This document shows positions 23,701 to 37,600 of a stretch of DNA of 64,000 bases, piece by piece. The translations under genes and the position numbers were made by a program. Position 1 is the stretch's first letter. Each line of letters opens with the position of its first letter. Source of the stretch: Heterocephalus glaber (lineage: Eukaryota > Chordata > Mammalia > Rodentia > Bathyergidae); contig NW_004624743.1 in NCBI RefSeq assembly GCF_000247695.1, positions 9,637,954-9,701,953 of the forward strand, read 5' to 3'. Under the pieces are notes generated by a model. That model saw only the letters and a program-made list of their open reading frames with translations. It did not search any database and was not told where the DNA came from.

Positions 23701-25089
23701 GTGCCCACAGAAGTACTGAAGTTAAAGAACTTAGTTGACAAATCTCAAGCAGGCAAAGCTCACCAGAACATCAGAGCAGCAGTGCATTAGGCAAATTCAT
23801 TTTCCCCCATCGCAAAATACCACTGCATGGTAAACATGACAAATCCCCCCCCCCGACTCCTTTATAGGAAATTCACTCCTTTCTTCATATTTCCACTTTT
23901 CCCAGCCGGTTTTATCAGCTTTCAACTCTGCAGTTACTGATTATTAACACTAGGAAGTGATCTGAGAGTAGCTCACATCCTACTCTAATACAAACTTTCT
24001 ACAACACAAAGGGCCTAGGTGAGTCCTCTTCCTTGCCCAGTTTAGAGCAGAATAAAACTACTGACTTCCCAAGAGAAAGTGTTTATATTAAAAATAAAGA
24101 GAGTACCTCTGTAGGTGGCAAAAAGTAGCTTGAGTTATTGTTCCAATAACGTGGTAGAAGATTAGCAAGCCAAGATTTACTTTTACTTTATTCTTCCTTT
24201 TCCTAGACATCAATGTATTTCATGACCAAGACTCAAAAGGCAATTCATCAGAAAGAGTAATAAAACATGTTAAGCTTCAATGTCAATGTGGCGCTCTGAG
24301 CAGGTACTACTGTGAGCACTGATTTCATACTGAAATGAAGTTTTACTATAAGTGAACAATTAACTTGCTTTTGCAGTAACTCTGAAATACTGCTACAGTT
24401 CTAGCATTCCTTTCTGATTTTCTGTTAAATCTCTGGTGGAACACTCTTAATATAACACTACACTCTGGGAGGCTCACAGCATTTAAACTGCCTCAAATTA
24501 TGTTAAATACAAAGCTTAAAGAAGGATCACTGAAATCAACAACTTTCTTCCTGAAGGTCCGCATCACCAGGAATGGTATCATGAGTGAAGGATTGGCGTG
24601 GACTCCATTTTCCTGTGACCTGGCTTCTACGATCACTTGTTTTCCTCCCAGGATACACTTTCCACAGCAGAAGAGAGCACCAATGCCTGGAAAGCTATGT
24701 GAACCATTTCCTGGGGCATAACACATGTTCCTTTATATGGATAAAACATAGCCTTAAATTATTTCTGTAGCTTACTATTTTCTTTTTTATCATTATTTTA
24801 AGAGATCAAAATTTCAAAATTTACATCTTTCCCTTTGTCAAGAAGTTAATGAGTCAAATTATATTCATTCAATTAGTTTGAGGAAATATTCAGATTTAAC
24901 TATCATACCTATAAGAGTTCTAAAACAACACACAAGGGTAAGTGGGCCTATGCACACAATGCTTATTCCCTCCAAACTGAAAGGCATAACTTTTAAAAAG
25001 GAATTAGGCTTATATTGAGCCATCCTGTATTCAAACACAGAATGTCAAACTTGATAAAATTGTAGGTAATGAAAAAATGTGCTATTCTA
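23701..25089. other. Intergenic, nothing recognised
   Basis: AT-rich sequence between the LTR remnant and the CETN3 3' UTR. A C-run at 23847-23854 is the only low-complexity feature noted. Confidence 0.45.
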
Positions 25090-25571
25090 TTGTAATTTTT
25101 ATTTCAGTTCCTGTTTTAGAAACTAGTACAAGTGTATAAAGAAAAGGTTTTAGAAATATTTTATTGAAGATTAATAAATATTAGAAATCAAAATAAAACA
25201 GGAAATTTACCAAACTTTAAAATACTAAAATAAGCATTTTATTAATGAAAGTCTGAAAAATGTGTACACCAAAATAAAAGTGGACTAATGTTAAATAAAA
25301 AACCTCCAGAGAATATATACCACATGATTTGATTTTTTAAAACTTTATATAAAACCCATATTACAAATACAAAGCTAAACTATTTCAATACTAACAACAC
25401 TGTTCATACAAAGAAACTTAACAGTAGTACATACAAACACAGAAGATGTTTAGTTTTGGTCCTTTTGGAAAAAAAGAATTCAGCTGGTTTCTTTTTTAAC
25501 ATAGCTCCAGGCACAAAAATAGAATTTAAGATGGTAACTGCAATATTCTCAGTGTTTATCCTTGGAATTCT
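25090..25571 (-). other. CETN3: Probable CETN3 3' UTR
   Basis: AT-rich sequence following the stop codon. On the minus strand there are AATAAA hexamers at 25238-25243, 25160-25165 and 25098-25103. Which one is used cannot be decided from sequence alone, so the 3' boundary is approximate. No repeat was recognised here. Confidence 0.45.
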
Positions 25572-25615
25572 TTAAATGTCACCAGTCATAATAGCAATGA
25601 ACTCCTCTTGATTTA
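25572..25615 (-). CDS. CETN3: CETN3 coding exon 5 (C-terminus and stop)
   Basis: 44 nt, too short to stand out as an open frame. After an AG acceptor at 25617-25616 it completes Ile154 and reads [13 protein letters not shown], then TAA at 25574-25572. NQEE completes the EF-hand 4 loop with its Glu at position 12. The join A|TA AAT CAA keeps the frame exactly, which confirms both the exon 4 donor and this acceptor. Confidence 0.95.
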
Positions 25616-28600
25616 CTGTGGTAAGAAAAAAAGTAGCAGTCAGAAATACACAGACTTTATTTCTTCAGAGAATACAACTACCATTTCTCACTATTTTTTA
25701 ATTGTATATTGTACAAAATTCTTAATAAAACATAGCCTTTTACTTCTTTGTTAGAAAGCTTAATGTGTTTATTAAACAGAAATGCATGAATGCAAAAACA
25801 TATAAAATGTGATAAACACTATAAATTAGTATTCTATAATATTAACTGTGGAAAAGACTAGATAGTGTATGTTACCACAAAAGTCATAACATTTGTACAC
25901 ACTTCCTAAAAGAGTTTTAAAAGTGTGACATTTTAAATGTGGTGAGTAAACAACCCCTCTTTATAATCTTTACTCTACTAGTTCATTTAGCAGCCCTTCC
26001 TTCATAAGTAAGCTTAAACACATCATACATGTAAATCAGAATTCTAAAGAATAAAAATAGATACAAATAGAAAAAGAAGTCAAACCGTTGTTTTAAATTG
26101 TTATATATTTAAAAGTCTACTTCAAAGAAAAAATAATTGAAACCAAGTCACCATAGCTCAAAAGTATTGATAGAAAGGGCAATTTGAAAAGATACAGATT
26201 TTATTGTGCAATAAAGCAAGTGTAAGACATAGATCCAAATGCAGGAAATAATCAGATATCAAATAATTATTATTTTACCAAATTATATATAAAATTCAGT
26301 AAAAACCTCCAATTTACAAAGCATATTTAAGACAGCAACCTAGAATACAAAATTGGATATTAAATATAATTTTTAAAAAGCAATACACACATCCATTAGT
26401 GTTCAGAAAAGAATGCTTTCTTGTGTAAAGAGATGAGTTTATAGGCCCCAGGACTAATAGAACTCTCATGCCACAGTGTTACATGATAATTCTGATGACA
26501 GGAAAAGAACACCCCATGAGAGATAAAAGACCTGATTTCTAGTCACAGCTTTACACCGAACATTTCTGCATCTTCTTTTTTTCATCTGAAAATTCTGAAC
26601 TATGGTGGGATGGTGTTTTAGGTTGTTTCTAACTCTCTTAAATCCTAGGTGGCAGTATATGAAAACACCCCACTGAACCAAATATCTGTAAGCACCTAGT
26701 GAATGCCAACACCATACTAGGTGTGGTGTGAATACAGCAAAACAGACACCATAGTTCCTATTATGTAAATCAAAGGGAGGAAAATAGACAAAATTATAAA
26801 ATTACTGTTAATTTTCTTAGGTACAACAGTGCACCTCAGAAGGCTAGTATCTCTATCCCTTGTAAATATATGCCAAAATATAAGGTGTCAAGTTCTTGAT
26901 ACATAAATACAGAGTTCATTTTCAAATGGTTCAGAAAAAAATATACTCCCTAGATAAAGCAAATACAGTAAAATATTAATTACTGAATCTAGGGGAGAGA
27001 TACAATGATGTTCACTGTAGAAATCTTAATTTTTCTCTATATTTGAGACTATTCATAACAAAAAGAAAAAAAATCAATTAAATATGCTGAGGAGATAAAA
27101 CATGTGTATTGGGAATGAAGATATACTGCCAAAAATCACAGAAGACTAATTTCAAAACTTATGTTAGTTTTAGATCTGAAACAGAACAAATATTGTACAA
27201 CACAAAATATGACCCATCATTTACAAGATGAAACAATGTTGAAAAATGTATCAGTGGGAAAAATCATTATTAATGAGAAAAATTTAGGCATAAGTATTGT
27301 AAATCATGATTTAGACTCTGAAATAAAGATATAGGATTTGGAAAGGAGGTGGAAAGAGAGCTAGGGTGGGAGAGACCATCAGAAACACAATTACAGAGAG
27401 AGTTACATTTACCTAGCAAAAAGGAGTGGGTTAAGAAAGATGAGCTGTCCAGCAGCTGACAGAGAACAAGGAGTCCAGGTGTTCAGTATTAAACACTCCC
27501 GAGGCACAGTGCAGGGATGGCAAGAACAGGACACAACGTCTATCCACTCACCAACTACCCTAAGGGATCTTAGAAAATACAGTAGTGACCTTTAACCTCT
27601 GCAGTTAAGTACACTGGAATGCCTTAGAAAACGATGATCCTTCTGTGCACCTAAGTTTTAAACAAGTTTAAATAAATACAGTTTTTAACTAAAATTTAGG
27701 CAATCTAGTTTGAGGCAGCTAGAATGTAACTGGGAGCAAGAGTAAATTCTGAAGAAATACAACATCATAAAAACAGCCCTAGAATGATTTTACTAAAAAT
27801 CACTGTAACAATGTAACAGAGGCATAATTAAAATATCCGAAATCAAAAAAATACTGATGTTTTGTTAAAGATTTTATACTCTGAGTACAGATCAAACACA
27901 CAGTAATTGCTAAATAAATGTTATCACTATTTAAAAGTGATCCACTACGGCTTTTTAAATGCTTTTGTTTTTCCAAAAAGACATGTTTTATTTTATGTAC
28001 TTTATTTTACATATTTCATATATTATATATTACTGCCACAGCTTTATGTCTGTCTTGTAGAACTCTATACCTGTTACCTTTAACTTCACATCCACCATAT
28101 TTATTATTCAATATCCAAATTTTTTATCAGAAAATGTTGCTCTTAAAAACTGAACAGCATGAACAATTCACAAAGGCAGATGAATTACTGAAGCCCACAA
28201 AAGAAGCAGCAGAATTTTATGATCTTTAGTAGGTTAGTAAAACGATTGCAGTTTATATCTCTCAACACAGCTTGGTTTGCAATCCAAAGAATCCACATTA
28301 AGTATACAAAAGAATCAAAGCAGTTTGTTGCTCTAAATGCTATAAGCCCTCAATGGAAGCCAGTAATTCATACACACATCATTAGGGGAGGCTTTTGAGA
28401 AAAAGATAGTGTTTAAAATGTACCTGGGAAATAAATAACATTTTAGCAGACAAAATTGGTAATTAGAGCTCTCTAAAATTAAGGAACAGCATGATGAAAG
28501 GCAGAAAATCAAAACCACTTTCAGGATACGAGTACTTTGTAACAGTGTGCAACGCATGGGAGGTGAAGGTTCAAACAGAAAAGCAAAGAACACAGTGGGA

Positions 28601-31600
28601 AACAAAAGTAGTTAAGGTGGGACAGATCACAGACAGCTCTGCACACTGCTCTGCCGGTCAGGAAGAGTGGTTCTAAATGTTTCAACACAGAATGATGTCA
28701 TTGAACCTGTATTTTAGGAAAAGAATGCAATCTACAGAAGGAGGGAGAAACAGATTAGAGACTTCCAGGCCCAGAAGACTGTAAGGGAGATTAAATAAAG
28801 GCAGGGACCACACCTGCCTCCTTCACTGTGTTGCACCAGTCAGCAACAGGACACTGCTTGTCTAACAGGCAGGAAAGAGGAAGTGAGGCTACTGGAACTT
28901 TCCTAAGAAGTAGGGCCAGAATTAGGACAGCAGCGGTGGACCAAAAGAGAACAGATTAAAAACATCTGAAGGGTAAAATCAATAGAAGTACAAGAAGGTA
29001 GACAGGAAAAGGATTATAGTCTAAAATTCTGAGTGCCTGTTATTTTGACGTTGCATTTTCAGAGCAAAGTAAAGTACTTCTTGAAGTATGGCACATCACA
29101 TTATAATCTGTAGCATCGGTTTTAAAGATCTGTTTCATTCTAAATCAAACTTGTGAAACATTTTTTTAAAAAGCCAAACAATGAACAGCACATTGACTAA
29201 AAATGATAGTTCAAAGCCAGCCATGGTGGCATGTGCCTGCAGTCTTAGCTACACAGAAAGCGGAGTCAGGTGGATCTCTTCAGCCCAAGAGTTTAAAACC
29301 AGACTGGACAACACAGTGAGACCTCCTCTCAAAAAAACAAAACAAAAAAAGAAGGCACACTGCAAAGGGATTTTTGTTTTGTTTTGTTTTGTTTTTTGGT
29401 ACCAGGGATCGAACGCAGGACCTTCCCCTTGCGAAGCAGGTGGCGGAACCACTGAGCTAAATCTCCAGCCCTGCAAAGGGTCTTGAAAGTCATTTGATAT
29501 TAGAAAATTTTAGGACCTGTGTAGCATCAGGGGTGCTTAGAAAATATGTTCCATGCAAAACTTACTTTCTCCATCACCATCTTTATCAAATTCTTCTATC
29601 ATAGCTCGAAGTTCCTCATCACTCATATTTTCTCCCAGTTCTCTGGCAACACGTCGCAAATTCCTCAAACTTATTTTACCTGAATCATCATCATCAAATA
29701 GTTTAAATGCCTTCAATATTTCTTCATGTGGATCTCTTTCCAATATCCAGTCTGTCACTACAGTTAAAAAAAATTTTTAAACAACCTGTATAATCACAAA
29801 TGCATTCATTTATAAAATCAGCTAAATATTAAATGAGAAAAGCTTTCAACCTATCAACATTTAGTCTAAAATACTGTTATACATAAAATGTTAAATTACA
29901 TCCCCTACACATTCAGAGAAAACCCGAAATCAGAAAAACTAAACTCTTATTTCAAGCTTTAATCTTTTTAGTAGCAATAATTTCTCTTATTGCAAGAGTA
30001 AGCAAAACTATATCACACAAAAGCAAAAAAGAAAAGGAAGATTATACCATCTTTAAGGTCTACTATATTACCAAGAATTGTAGTAGGCTTCACAGACATC
30101 AAGCATATATAAGTCTAAGAGTTTATGGCTTTGTATAGAGACATACCAACAAAACAATTACAGCTAACTAGATAAAAGCTTTATGTTAGCTGAACTTAAT
30201 ACACTGGTTTTTCCTCGAATATAATCCAGCTTAAAAGCAAATAACAACAACAAAACCCTGAAGAATTAACAAAAATTACTATCAGATTGTGCTTTAGGCA
30301 CAATCCTAGGCAGCAGATGAAAATTCCACAAATATCTTCATGATTAGAAGTCTTGGTTTTCTTAACTGTGGAAAGTAGGTTAAAAGGCTGATTATAGTAA
30401 GAAAGACTCTCCAAAAGAAAACTTTAGAAAGATCTCACTAAATTCATATCCACTTTGCCCAGCAAGATAACAACTCTTGAGCTAAGGATAAATGTAATTT
30501 CAGATCTCAATAGTAGTAATACATTTAGTATTACAAATATAATCATATACAATATAGTAAGCTTACATATTTTGAATATTGCCAGTCTATAATCTAAAGC
30601 TACAATAACAAAAATGAAGTAAAACTCTGTGGTATAAAATTTTAAGTTATTAGATACTACACTTGATCTTAGCCAAAAGGCCGAGAAACGATTAAGATAG
30701 TAGAAAAAATACTGAACATACCTAACTAAACACCTATGAAGTTAATTCTACAAGTTATTCTACCTCTGTAAGAAAAGGTATTTATGATTTACATTATACC
30801 ATTAAAAGTAACTTAGTGCTGTTGAGGTTTAAATCATTAGAAAATTATAGCTGCTGGTAGCTGGAAGGTATTGGAATGCTTAATGAACCTAAAATGAAAA
30901 AACACAATCCAGGTAAACAACAATTTATTATTTTGCTGCTGTTCCATCTGTATTTGGTTGAACAAGCACCTATTCAAGCTAATGTTAAATCATTCACATA
31001 TATATTCAATACTTTTCTTTTATCCATTAATTTATACAAAAAAGCTTCCAAGTAACTAATTGAAGTATATTACTAAAAGTATGCAAATTATCAAAGCTCA
31101 TAAATATTCAGTCAAAAAGGAATTGGCATATATACAGCCATAACACCAAAATAAAATACCACACTTAACTCTATGGCTCACACTCAACTTATTTTGAATT
31201 TAGTCCCAACAAAAAAGCAGGACAAGGAAAAAAAGTGTTAAGAAATTTTCTTCACCAATTAAATAATATACATGACAGGTGAACCAAAAAAGCAGCTTGC
31301 TGAAAGTATTAATGTTGCTTAAGAAGCAACAGGGTGATCTGGGGGAACAGATGGGGCTCCAAGATGTATAAATTCTTATCCCAATAGTACTTTGTTAGTT
31401 ATTTCAGATCGACGTGTCTATATAATCTTCTATCAATACTCTAGCTTAGAATATGACTTTTCTTAGGAATATAAATGTCCATAATTCTGGACAGCTAACA
31501 AATTACCCAGCAAATAATTTTTTGATGACACTTCTCCATGACTCCATGTTGTATTCTTTTCTACAAAGTAGAATTTAAAGATTTTTTTTCAATGAAAGCA

Positions 31601-34600
31601 AGCCAAGTGACATATAAGTAGTTAAGGTGGGTCTCCTCTATTTCATGAAACACCAAATTTCTGTCCGTGTAACTCTGTTTTCAAATGATTTAAGTAGAGA
31701 ATCAAAAATGTACTTCACTGCCTGCCTCGCAAGTGCAAGGACCCGGGTTCAATCCCCGGTACCAAAAAAAAAAAAAAAAAAAAATGTACTTCATCAAAAT
31801 AATTAATCTTACATATCTATATAAAAGTCAATTCAGAATATAGTAAATTTTAAAACATCACATTAAAGGAAATTTAAAATCACTAAAGGTAATGCTAGAG
31901 TATCAACTCTATTTCTCAGTGCCTTTTGGAAGTTCTATCCAACCACATTTGTTTTACACTCATCACATTATACTCCAAACTCCTTCCAAGACCACCATGG
32001 CAACTCTCTGCTGCCTCCCTGACCACACCCAAAAGACAGCAGCAGCAGTAACAGCTACTTTCCCCTATTTGAAAAATCTGAATCCCTCTCAGTCCCACAC
32101 ATCTCATCAATGACTAGCTCCTGAGTTTGAAGGCACAATCTGTTTCACTGGAAATGTAACCCCTTTCTTTTCACCCTCACCATCCTCAGCATAGAAAGTC
32201 TAGTATTTTCTGTCTGTGGTCATCTCTCTCTCTATTCCTCCCCTCTCTTCTCATCAGTTATCTAAGACATATCATATCCCATTCCTTAAAAATTGCTAAC
32301 AATTCTTTCCTGACTCAAGTCCAAACTCTTGTGTTATGCAAGACTGCCAATCTGGCTCATATCTACTTGCCCAGTCACTTCCCCATGTCCACGACCTGAA
32401 GACTCCCAAACAAGGCCATCCTTCTAGGACCACTCTTTGTTGTTGCTGTTTTCTATGCCTGGAATGCCTCTTCTCTACTCTTGCAATCTTCTCCTTGGAA
32501 ATGCTAGTCACGTTCTCAAAGGACTAAGCCAAAAATCCTCTCTGCAAAGTCTTCTTCCATTCCTCTCAATGAGAAATTGACCAATCTTCCCTGCAAAAGC
32601 CCAGACAGCAACTATCGCAGGCTTCAGAGGGCCATCAGGTCTCTGTCTACACCACTCACTCTGCCATCACAGCACAAAGCAGCACGGATGAGTGTGGCAC
32701 TGCACACAGTACAGCCAAATTCAGCCCAAGGTTATTGTCTGCCAACTCCTGCCCTGCACAAAATTACACTGTACCATACAGTACCATAACTTGTCACCTA
32801 TTAATTGTTCAGCTCCTTAGTTTAATTCTCTTCTGCCCATCAGCAAAGCACCTAATGCCAAAAAATTTAGTAAATGTTTGTAAAATAAGCAAAATGGAAA
32901 TAGTCAGTGTTTAATTCTAAATAGGCAATTAAACAATAAATTGTATATGCCAAAAATAGATGGAATATAAATATTTGACTTACCTTAGTCTTAAAGACAG
33001 CAATTCCTAAAGCACTTGTTACCCATTAGCTTCAGGCTGCCTTGACTCTAAACCAGTGATGGTGAACCTTTTAGACCTTGCCATGGTAACACACGGCCAG
33101 CTGTGGCACATGTACCATAGGCTCACTATCACTGCTCTACACTTACATGAAATGTATTTTAATGCTTTTTTTCTAGTACTGGGAAAAACCTAGGTAAAGG
33201 ATGGACTTCATCTGGAAATATTTGTAGGAGAGTGTCCTTAGGCAGCCATATATGGTACATAAAACTAAGGCTCAAATATTCTGATTCAGTCATTTGTGTC
33301 AAAGTTTAAAACATCTATTAATCTGTGACCCATTATTAGTTAAGTAATGAGCAAATGAGAGAGACAGTTCCTATTTGATTCCCAAACACTAATAAATTTG
33401 TGAGAGCTACTACTCTCAACAGGCAGTCTTAAGGATAGCTAAAGTAAGCTACGTCAAAAGGTTGGTCTTTGAGTCAGAGCTCAAATCCTATCGTAGCTCT
33501 TTATTCTAGGAGCAACCCAGTTATTTCTCCTTTGATAAACGGATAAGATAAGTTGTTGGGAAAAGGTGAAAGTATCATGGAACTCTGCTCCAACTGCTAA
33601 TAAAAATCACAATTTAAAATTGTATTCATTTAAGACAGCATACAGTATTTTGTAAAATTATTAATGATGATCACAGAACTTAAAAGAGCCTGCAAGTATG
33701 AAAAAAAGAAAATAAGAAAAATATACATAGTAGAACACTTTTATGTCCCAGTGATATATATACATATATATATATATATTTCCAGCCTCTAAAACACATG
33801 GAATAAGGACTACTTTCTAAAGTAAAAACAACAAATACTTGGTAGCACTTACTATATATGCCTTTTTCCAAGGACCTCATATTCTATATTATTATTTCTC
33901 ATAAGAACCCTATGAGACATTACACCTATCCTCATTTTGGTTGAAAACAGGGTTCAAAAAGAAGTAGAATGACCAAGTTACAGGACTAGTAGGTCGCAAA
34001 ACCAATAACTGAAACACAATCTGGTTGCAAGGTAGCCCACGCTAAGCACTACATTCTACCAGATGTACCTTAAGTATAGCTCTTTCTTAAGTTTCATTTC
34101 CACATATCCTAAAGCCTATAAATACTCCAAGTTGATATTTGACATACAACAATTATAAACCTCAGGAGACAGCCTGTATTCGGAGAAAAAAAGTAGCTCC
34201 CTTTCTCAAGGACAGAAGAAATAAGAGAAGAAAAAAAAAAGATGCTTGCAGAAGGGACAAGCTGCCTCTCTAAATAGTTATACATCAATTCATAAGTGGG
34301 GGATCTCCTAGGCTATGGTTTCTATCTCTTGAACTTATTTATTTACCTTCTGTCTCCTCCTTTGGGTTTGAGCTTTCAGACTTTAGAAAAATGACTAATG
34401 ATGTCAGCCTATTTTCTGTGCATCTACTGACATTTATTTTTGCTTCTCATATTGCTTCCTGATGAATATTTAAAATAAGGGGTTTGTGTGTGGGGTGTGT
34501 ATGTATAATTCCATTAGTTTCCAAATGTTTTAAATATCTGAAAATAACATGACCCATATAAAGTGTTACCAGTGTTTCTGGCCCTCCAGAAATTCACCAC

Positions 34601-37600
34601 TCTGAAAAAGTCTAATCTATATATCCTATAAATAATACACTAAAACGAACTCTACAATTATATAAATCTACAAAACTTCACCACGCTAAGCACGTGACAC
34701 TATCTTCAGGTGGCTCTAAAATGTTTTCTCCTGCCTCCAGTCAGCCGACTCCCTCCCTTACTATAATCCTCTCCTCACCCTCGACTCTGAACAGATGATT
34801 TTATTCAGAGACTAAGGTCATCCAGAGTATGCCGTCCCTCATAAACTGTCAACCTAAAGGCATATGCTTCATCTACGTCCAAAAGTACCCACACGTTTCT
34901 TCTTAGCCTACTTTACCAAGAAAAATTACATACCAGAAAGGTCTCAAGAAATACTTTCCAAATAGCAAGATACCAAACTTTGTTTTACTGAGAGAAAATA
35001 ATTTTTAATCACCCTTTTAGTTTTAATACACATTAATATAAACACACATTACTTGGAAAAGCATCTTTCCACAGAAAGCTACACAATAGTTCCCTGTTAG
35101 AAAAAAAGAAAAAACTATAAATCTTACAACAAAGCTCTACAAAACTTTAAAATGAAAACCATGAGGGAAAAAAGTACCAAAAGAAAAAAAAATACCCAAA
35201 TAAGAACAATATTATATATCACCATTTAATAACAAAATTCCGTAACTCAGAGAATTTTTAAGAAAGCATACTGATCCTATAATTTCTTAACAACTGCTGG
35301 TTACAAAGACTATTAAAATACACACCAACTTCATTAAAGTCTTCGAAGGTGATTTTCCCTGTGGCTTCTCTGTCATAATCTTTAAGAATCTTCAGTACAT
35401 CCGCTTTTTTTACATCAAACCCTAAGGCTCTCATTGCCACCTTTTGGATTTAAAGGGAAAAGCAAATTAGAAAGCTGTTTTTATAAAAGAAATGATTTCT
35501 GATTCTTAAATTTTTATAGCTTAAAAGATGACAATATTAATAAGATATAATTCTTTTGCAAGTTTAACATTTCTAAAATAAAGTGATAGTGTGGTTGTTC
35601 TTCACTACTGAAATTAAATAGAAAATTTATATTTTGCTTTTTTATATGACCAACTAATGAGCAAGTGTTTGCAGAATATACTATGCATTGTACTGAATCC
35701 ACAGATAATTTTACCAATCTATCCCTTTATTCTCATGGGATTAAAATCAAAATGGGAAAAAGACAGCATAAATTCTAAAAAACTGAACAACAGAAGAGAT
35801 CAAATCATTAAGATAAAAATTACCGCCTGCCCCGCAAGCCCAAGGACCCAAGTTCGATCCCCGGTACCAAAAAAAAAAAAAATTTACCCTCAGATACTAT
35901 ATGATTAATCCTGGGTCCCGGCAATAGCCCAGGACACTGGGGGAGCAGTGGGGGGTGGGCAGGAAAGGAGGGAGGGATGAGGAGAGCACACAGCGGGAGA
36001 GGGAAAGGGAGAGGGAGAAGAAGAGGGAGAGATTGTTCCTTGGTGCCTTATTACTAGTAGTAACAAGAAAGAAGAGACATGTTACTGATGAAGTCTCTCA
36101 AAGTCTCGCTTGGAGAGATTCTGACTGTTCCTTAATGAATAGATAAAGAGAAGTAGTAGGGCATTTAGAAAGGATGACAGGTAATAAAACAAACACTGAA
36201 ACAAAGAAGAGATTTGAGGGCCAGTGAACAGAGCTATTTTGCTATTCTGAATGGGAAGAGTTCAGGTGGAAGAGAGCAGACAGCGAGTGAGAAGACGGCG
36301 TGGCAGCTAAAGTCTACAGAGTATTTCATAGAAAGCAAGGCAATGAAACCTGAACTTTATGCAGTGGGCAAAGAAGAGTCAGTAAACGTTTATGAGCAAT
36401 GAACAGAAAGAATTTAAGAAAGACCGCATTCTAATGGTACTGCACAAGGTGAACTAGAAGTAGAGAAACAATTTAGAAAGCTCCAGCTACGAAACAAAGT
36501 CACAAACCAAGACTGTCCTTAGCACAAATGGAAGAGACATTATAAAGGAAGAACACTTCGAATTAGAGAACTAAATAAAAGCAACCAAGATGTGTTATGT
36601 ACATGTATCAACTCCCCATGATGAATGTAATCATTACGTATTGCAAATATGGGCTAACAATAAAAAATTTAAGAAGGGTTTCTTAATAATAGAGCACTAA
36701 AAATGTGACCCCAAAACAGTGGAAAAACAGCTAAACGAGACTGAGAGGGCTAGAATTCTAAGTCTACCATTTTTCTTTACACATTTTATACTGTCATTAA
36801 TACTTAACCCCTCTCTTGGAATTCTTGCATTTAAAATCCCTTACAGAGTTACCAAAAGTATCACACATTTTTACTCACCTATAAAGGCTACTTAAAATCT
36901 CAAAATGCTATCTTTTTCATTATGCTGAATGTAAGACCTATATGACCGTAGACACCAATTTCCCCTTTTTAAATCTTTTTAAATAATTCTAAGCCTTAAA
37001 AGTTGACAATTTTCCCCATTAGTGTATGTGAACATCAGACAGACAATTTATACTGTTCGTATCCTGGGAGGCAGGCTGAGGCTACATGATTAATATGTTG
37101 AAAATTAAAGGAGTAAAAAACAAGTAACACTTCCTGAATCTCAGAGTATGCACTGCCCCTCCAAAAAAGAAACCAAAGAGAAGAATATTGTAAAAACAGT
37201 TTAAATCCCATAATCTGAAATATTTTAATTATGTTCATTATGATCAAGTGATAAGGACCTAAAAACCATGTTAGGGATTCTATTCAGTTTTATTATAGCA
37301 ACTGACTGGAGTGCTTAAAATCACTTCATAGCACCAAAACCAGTTTAGTTAAAATAATTATTTAGAAATATATTTTAAAGCATTTGTCAAAAATGTAAAT
37401 CATTATAATGGAGAAATATGTACCTTAAAATACATTATTACCTTTAATTCATGATAATCTATTGCTTCATCTTTGTCTGCATCAAATAGTTCAAAAGCAT
37501 CTTTAATTTCTTGTTTCTGTTCCTCAGTGAGTTCTCTTCTTTTTTTCCTTTTTGTTTTGTCTACCACAAGATCACTTCTATTAAATGCAAAGAAAAAGTC

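Larger units (their letters stand above)
25616..29565 (-). other. CETN3: CETN3 intron 4
   Basis: Contains a B1-type SINE (29215-29350) and an ID-like SINE (29370-29470) shortly beyond the exon 4 donor, plus a possible old L1 tail at about 26930-27075. The rest is AT-rich, with no coding signal recognised. Confidence 0.85.
29758..35325 (-). other. CETN3: CETN3 intron 3
   Basis: The largest intron. It holds a U2 snRNA fragment (30652-30692), a truncated SINE (31718-31780), L2-like sequence (about 32110-32885), a hAT miniature element (33054-33134), a TA microsatellite (about 33756-33779) and a MIR (about 33835-34070). The stretches 29760-30650 and 34080-35320 show nothing recognisable. Confidence 0.85.
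35441..37441 (-). other. CETN3: CETN3 intron 2
   Basis: Contains a 5'-truncated ID-like SINE (35825-35880), a G-rich then AG-repeat purine tract (about 35935-36030) and an L1-type 3' tail (about 36588-36670). The remainder, including 36675-37400, shows nothing recognisable. Confidence 0.85.

Noticed and set aside
30652..30692. Functional U2 snRNA gene
   Set aside because: Only the first 41 nt are present, without the 3' stem-loops, Sm site or promoter elements.
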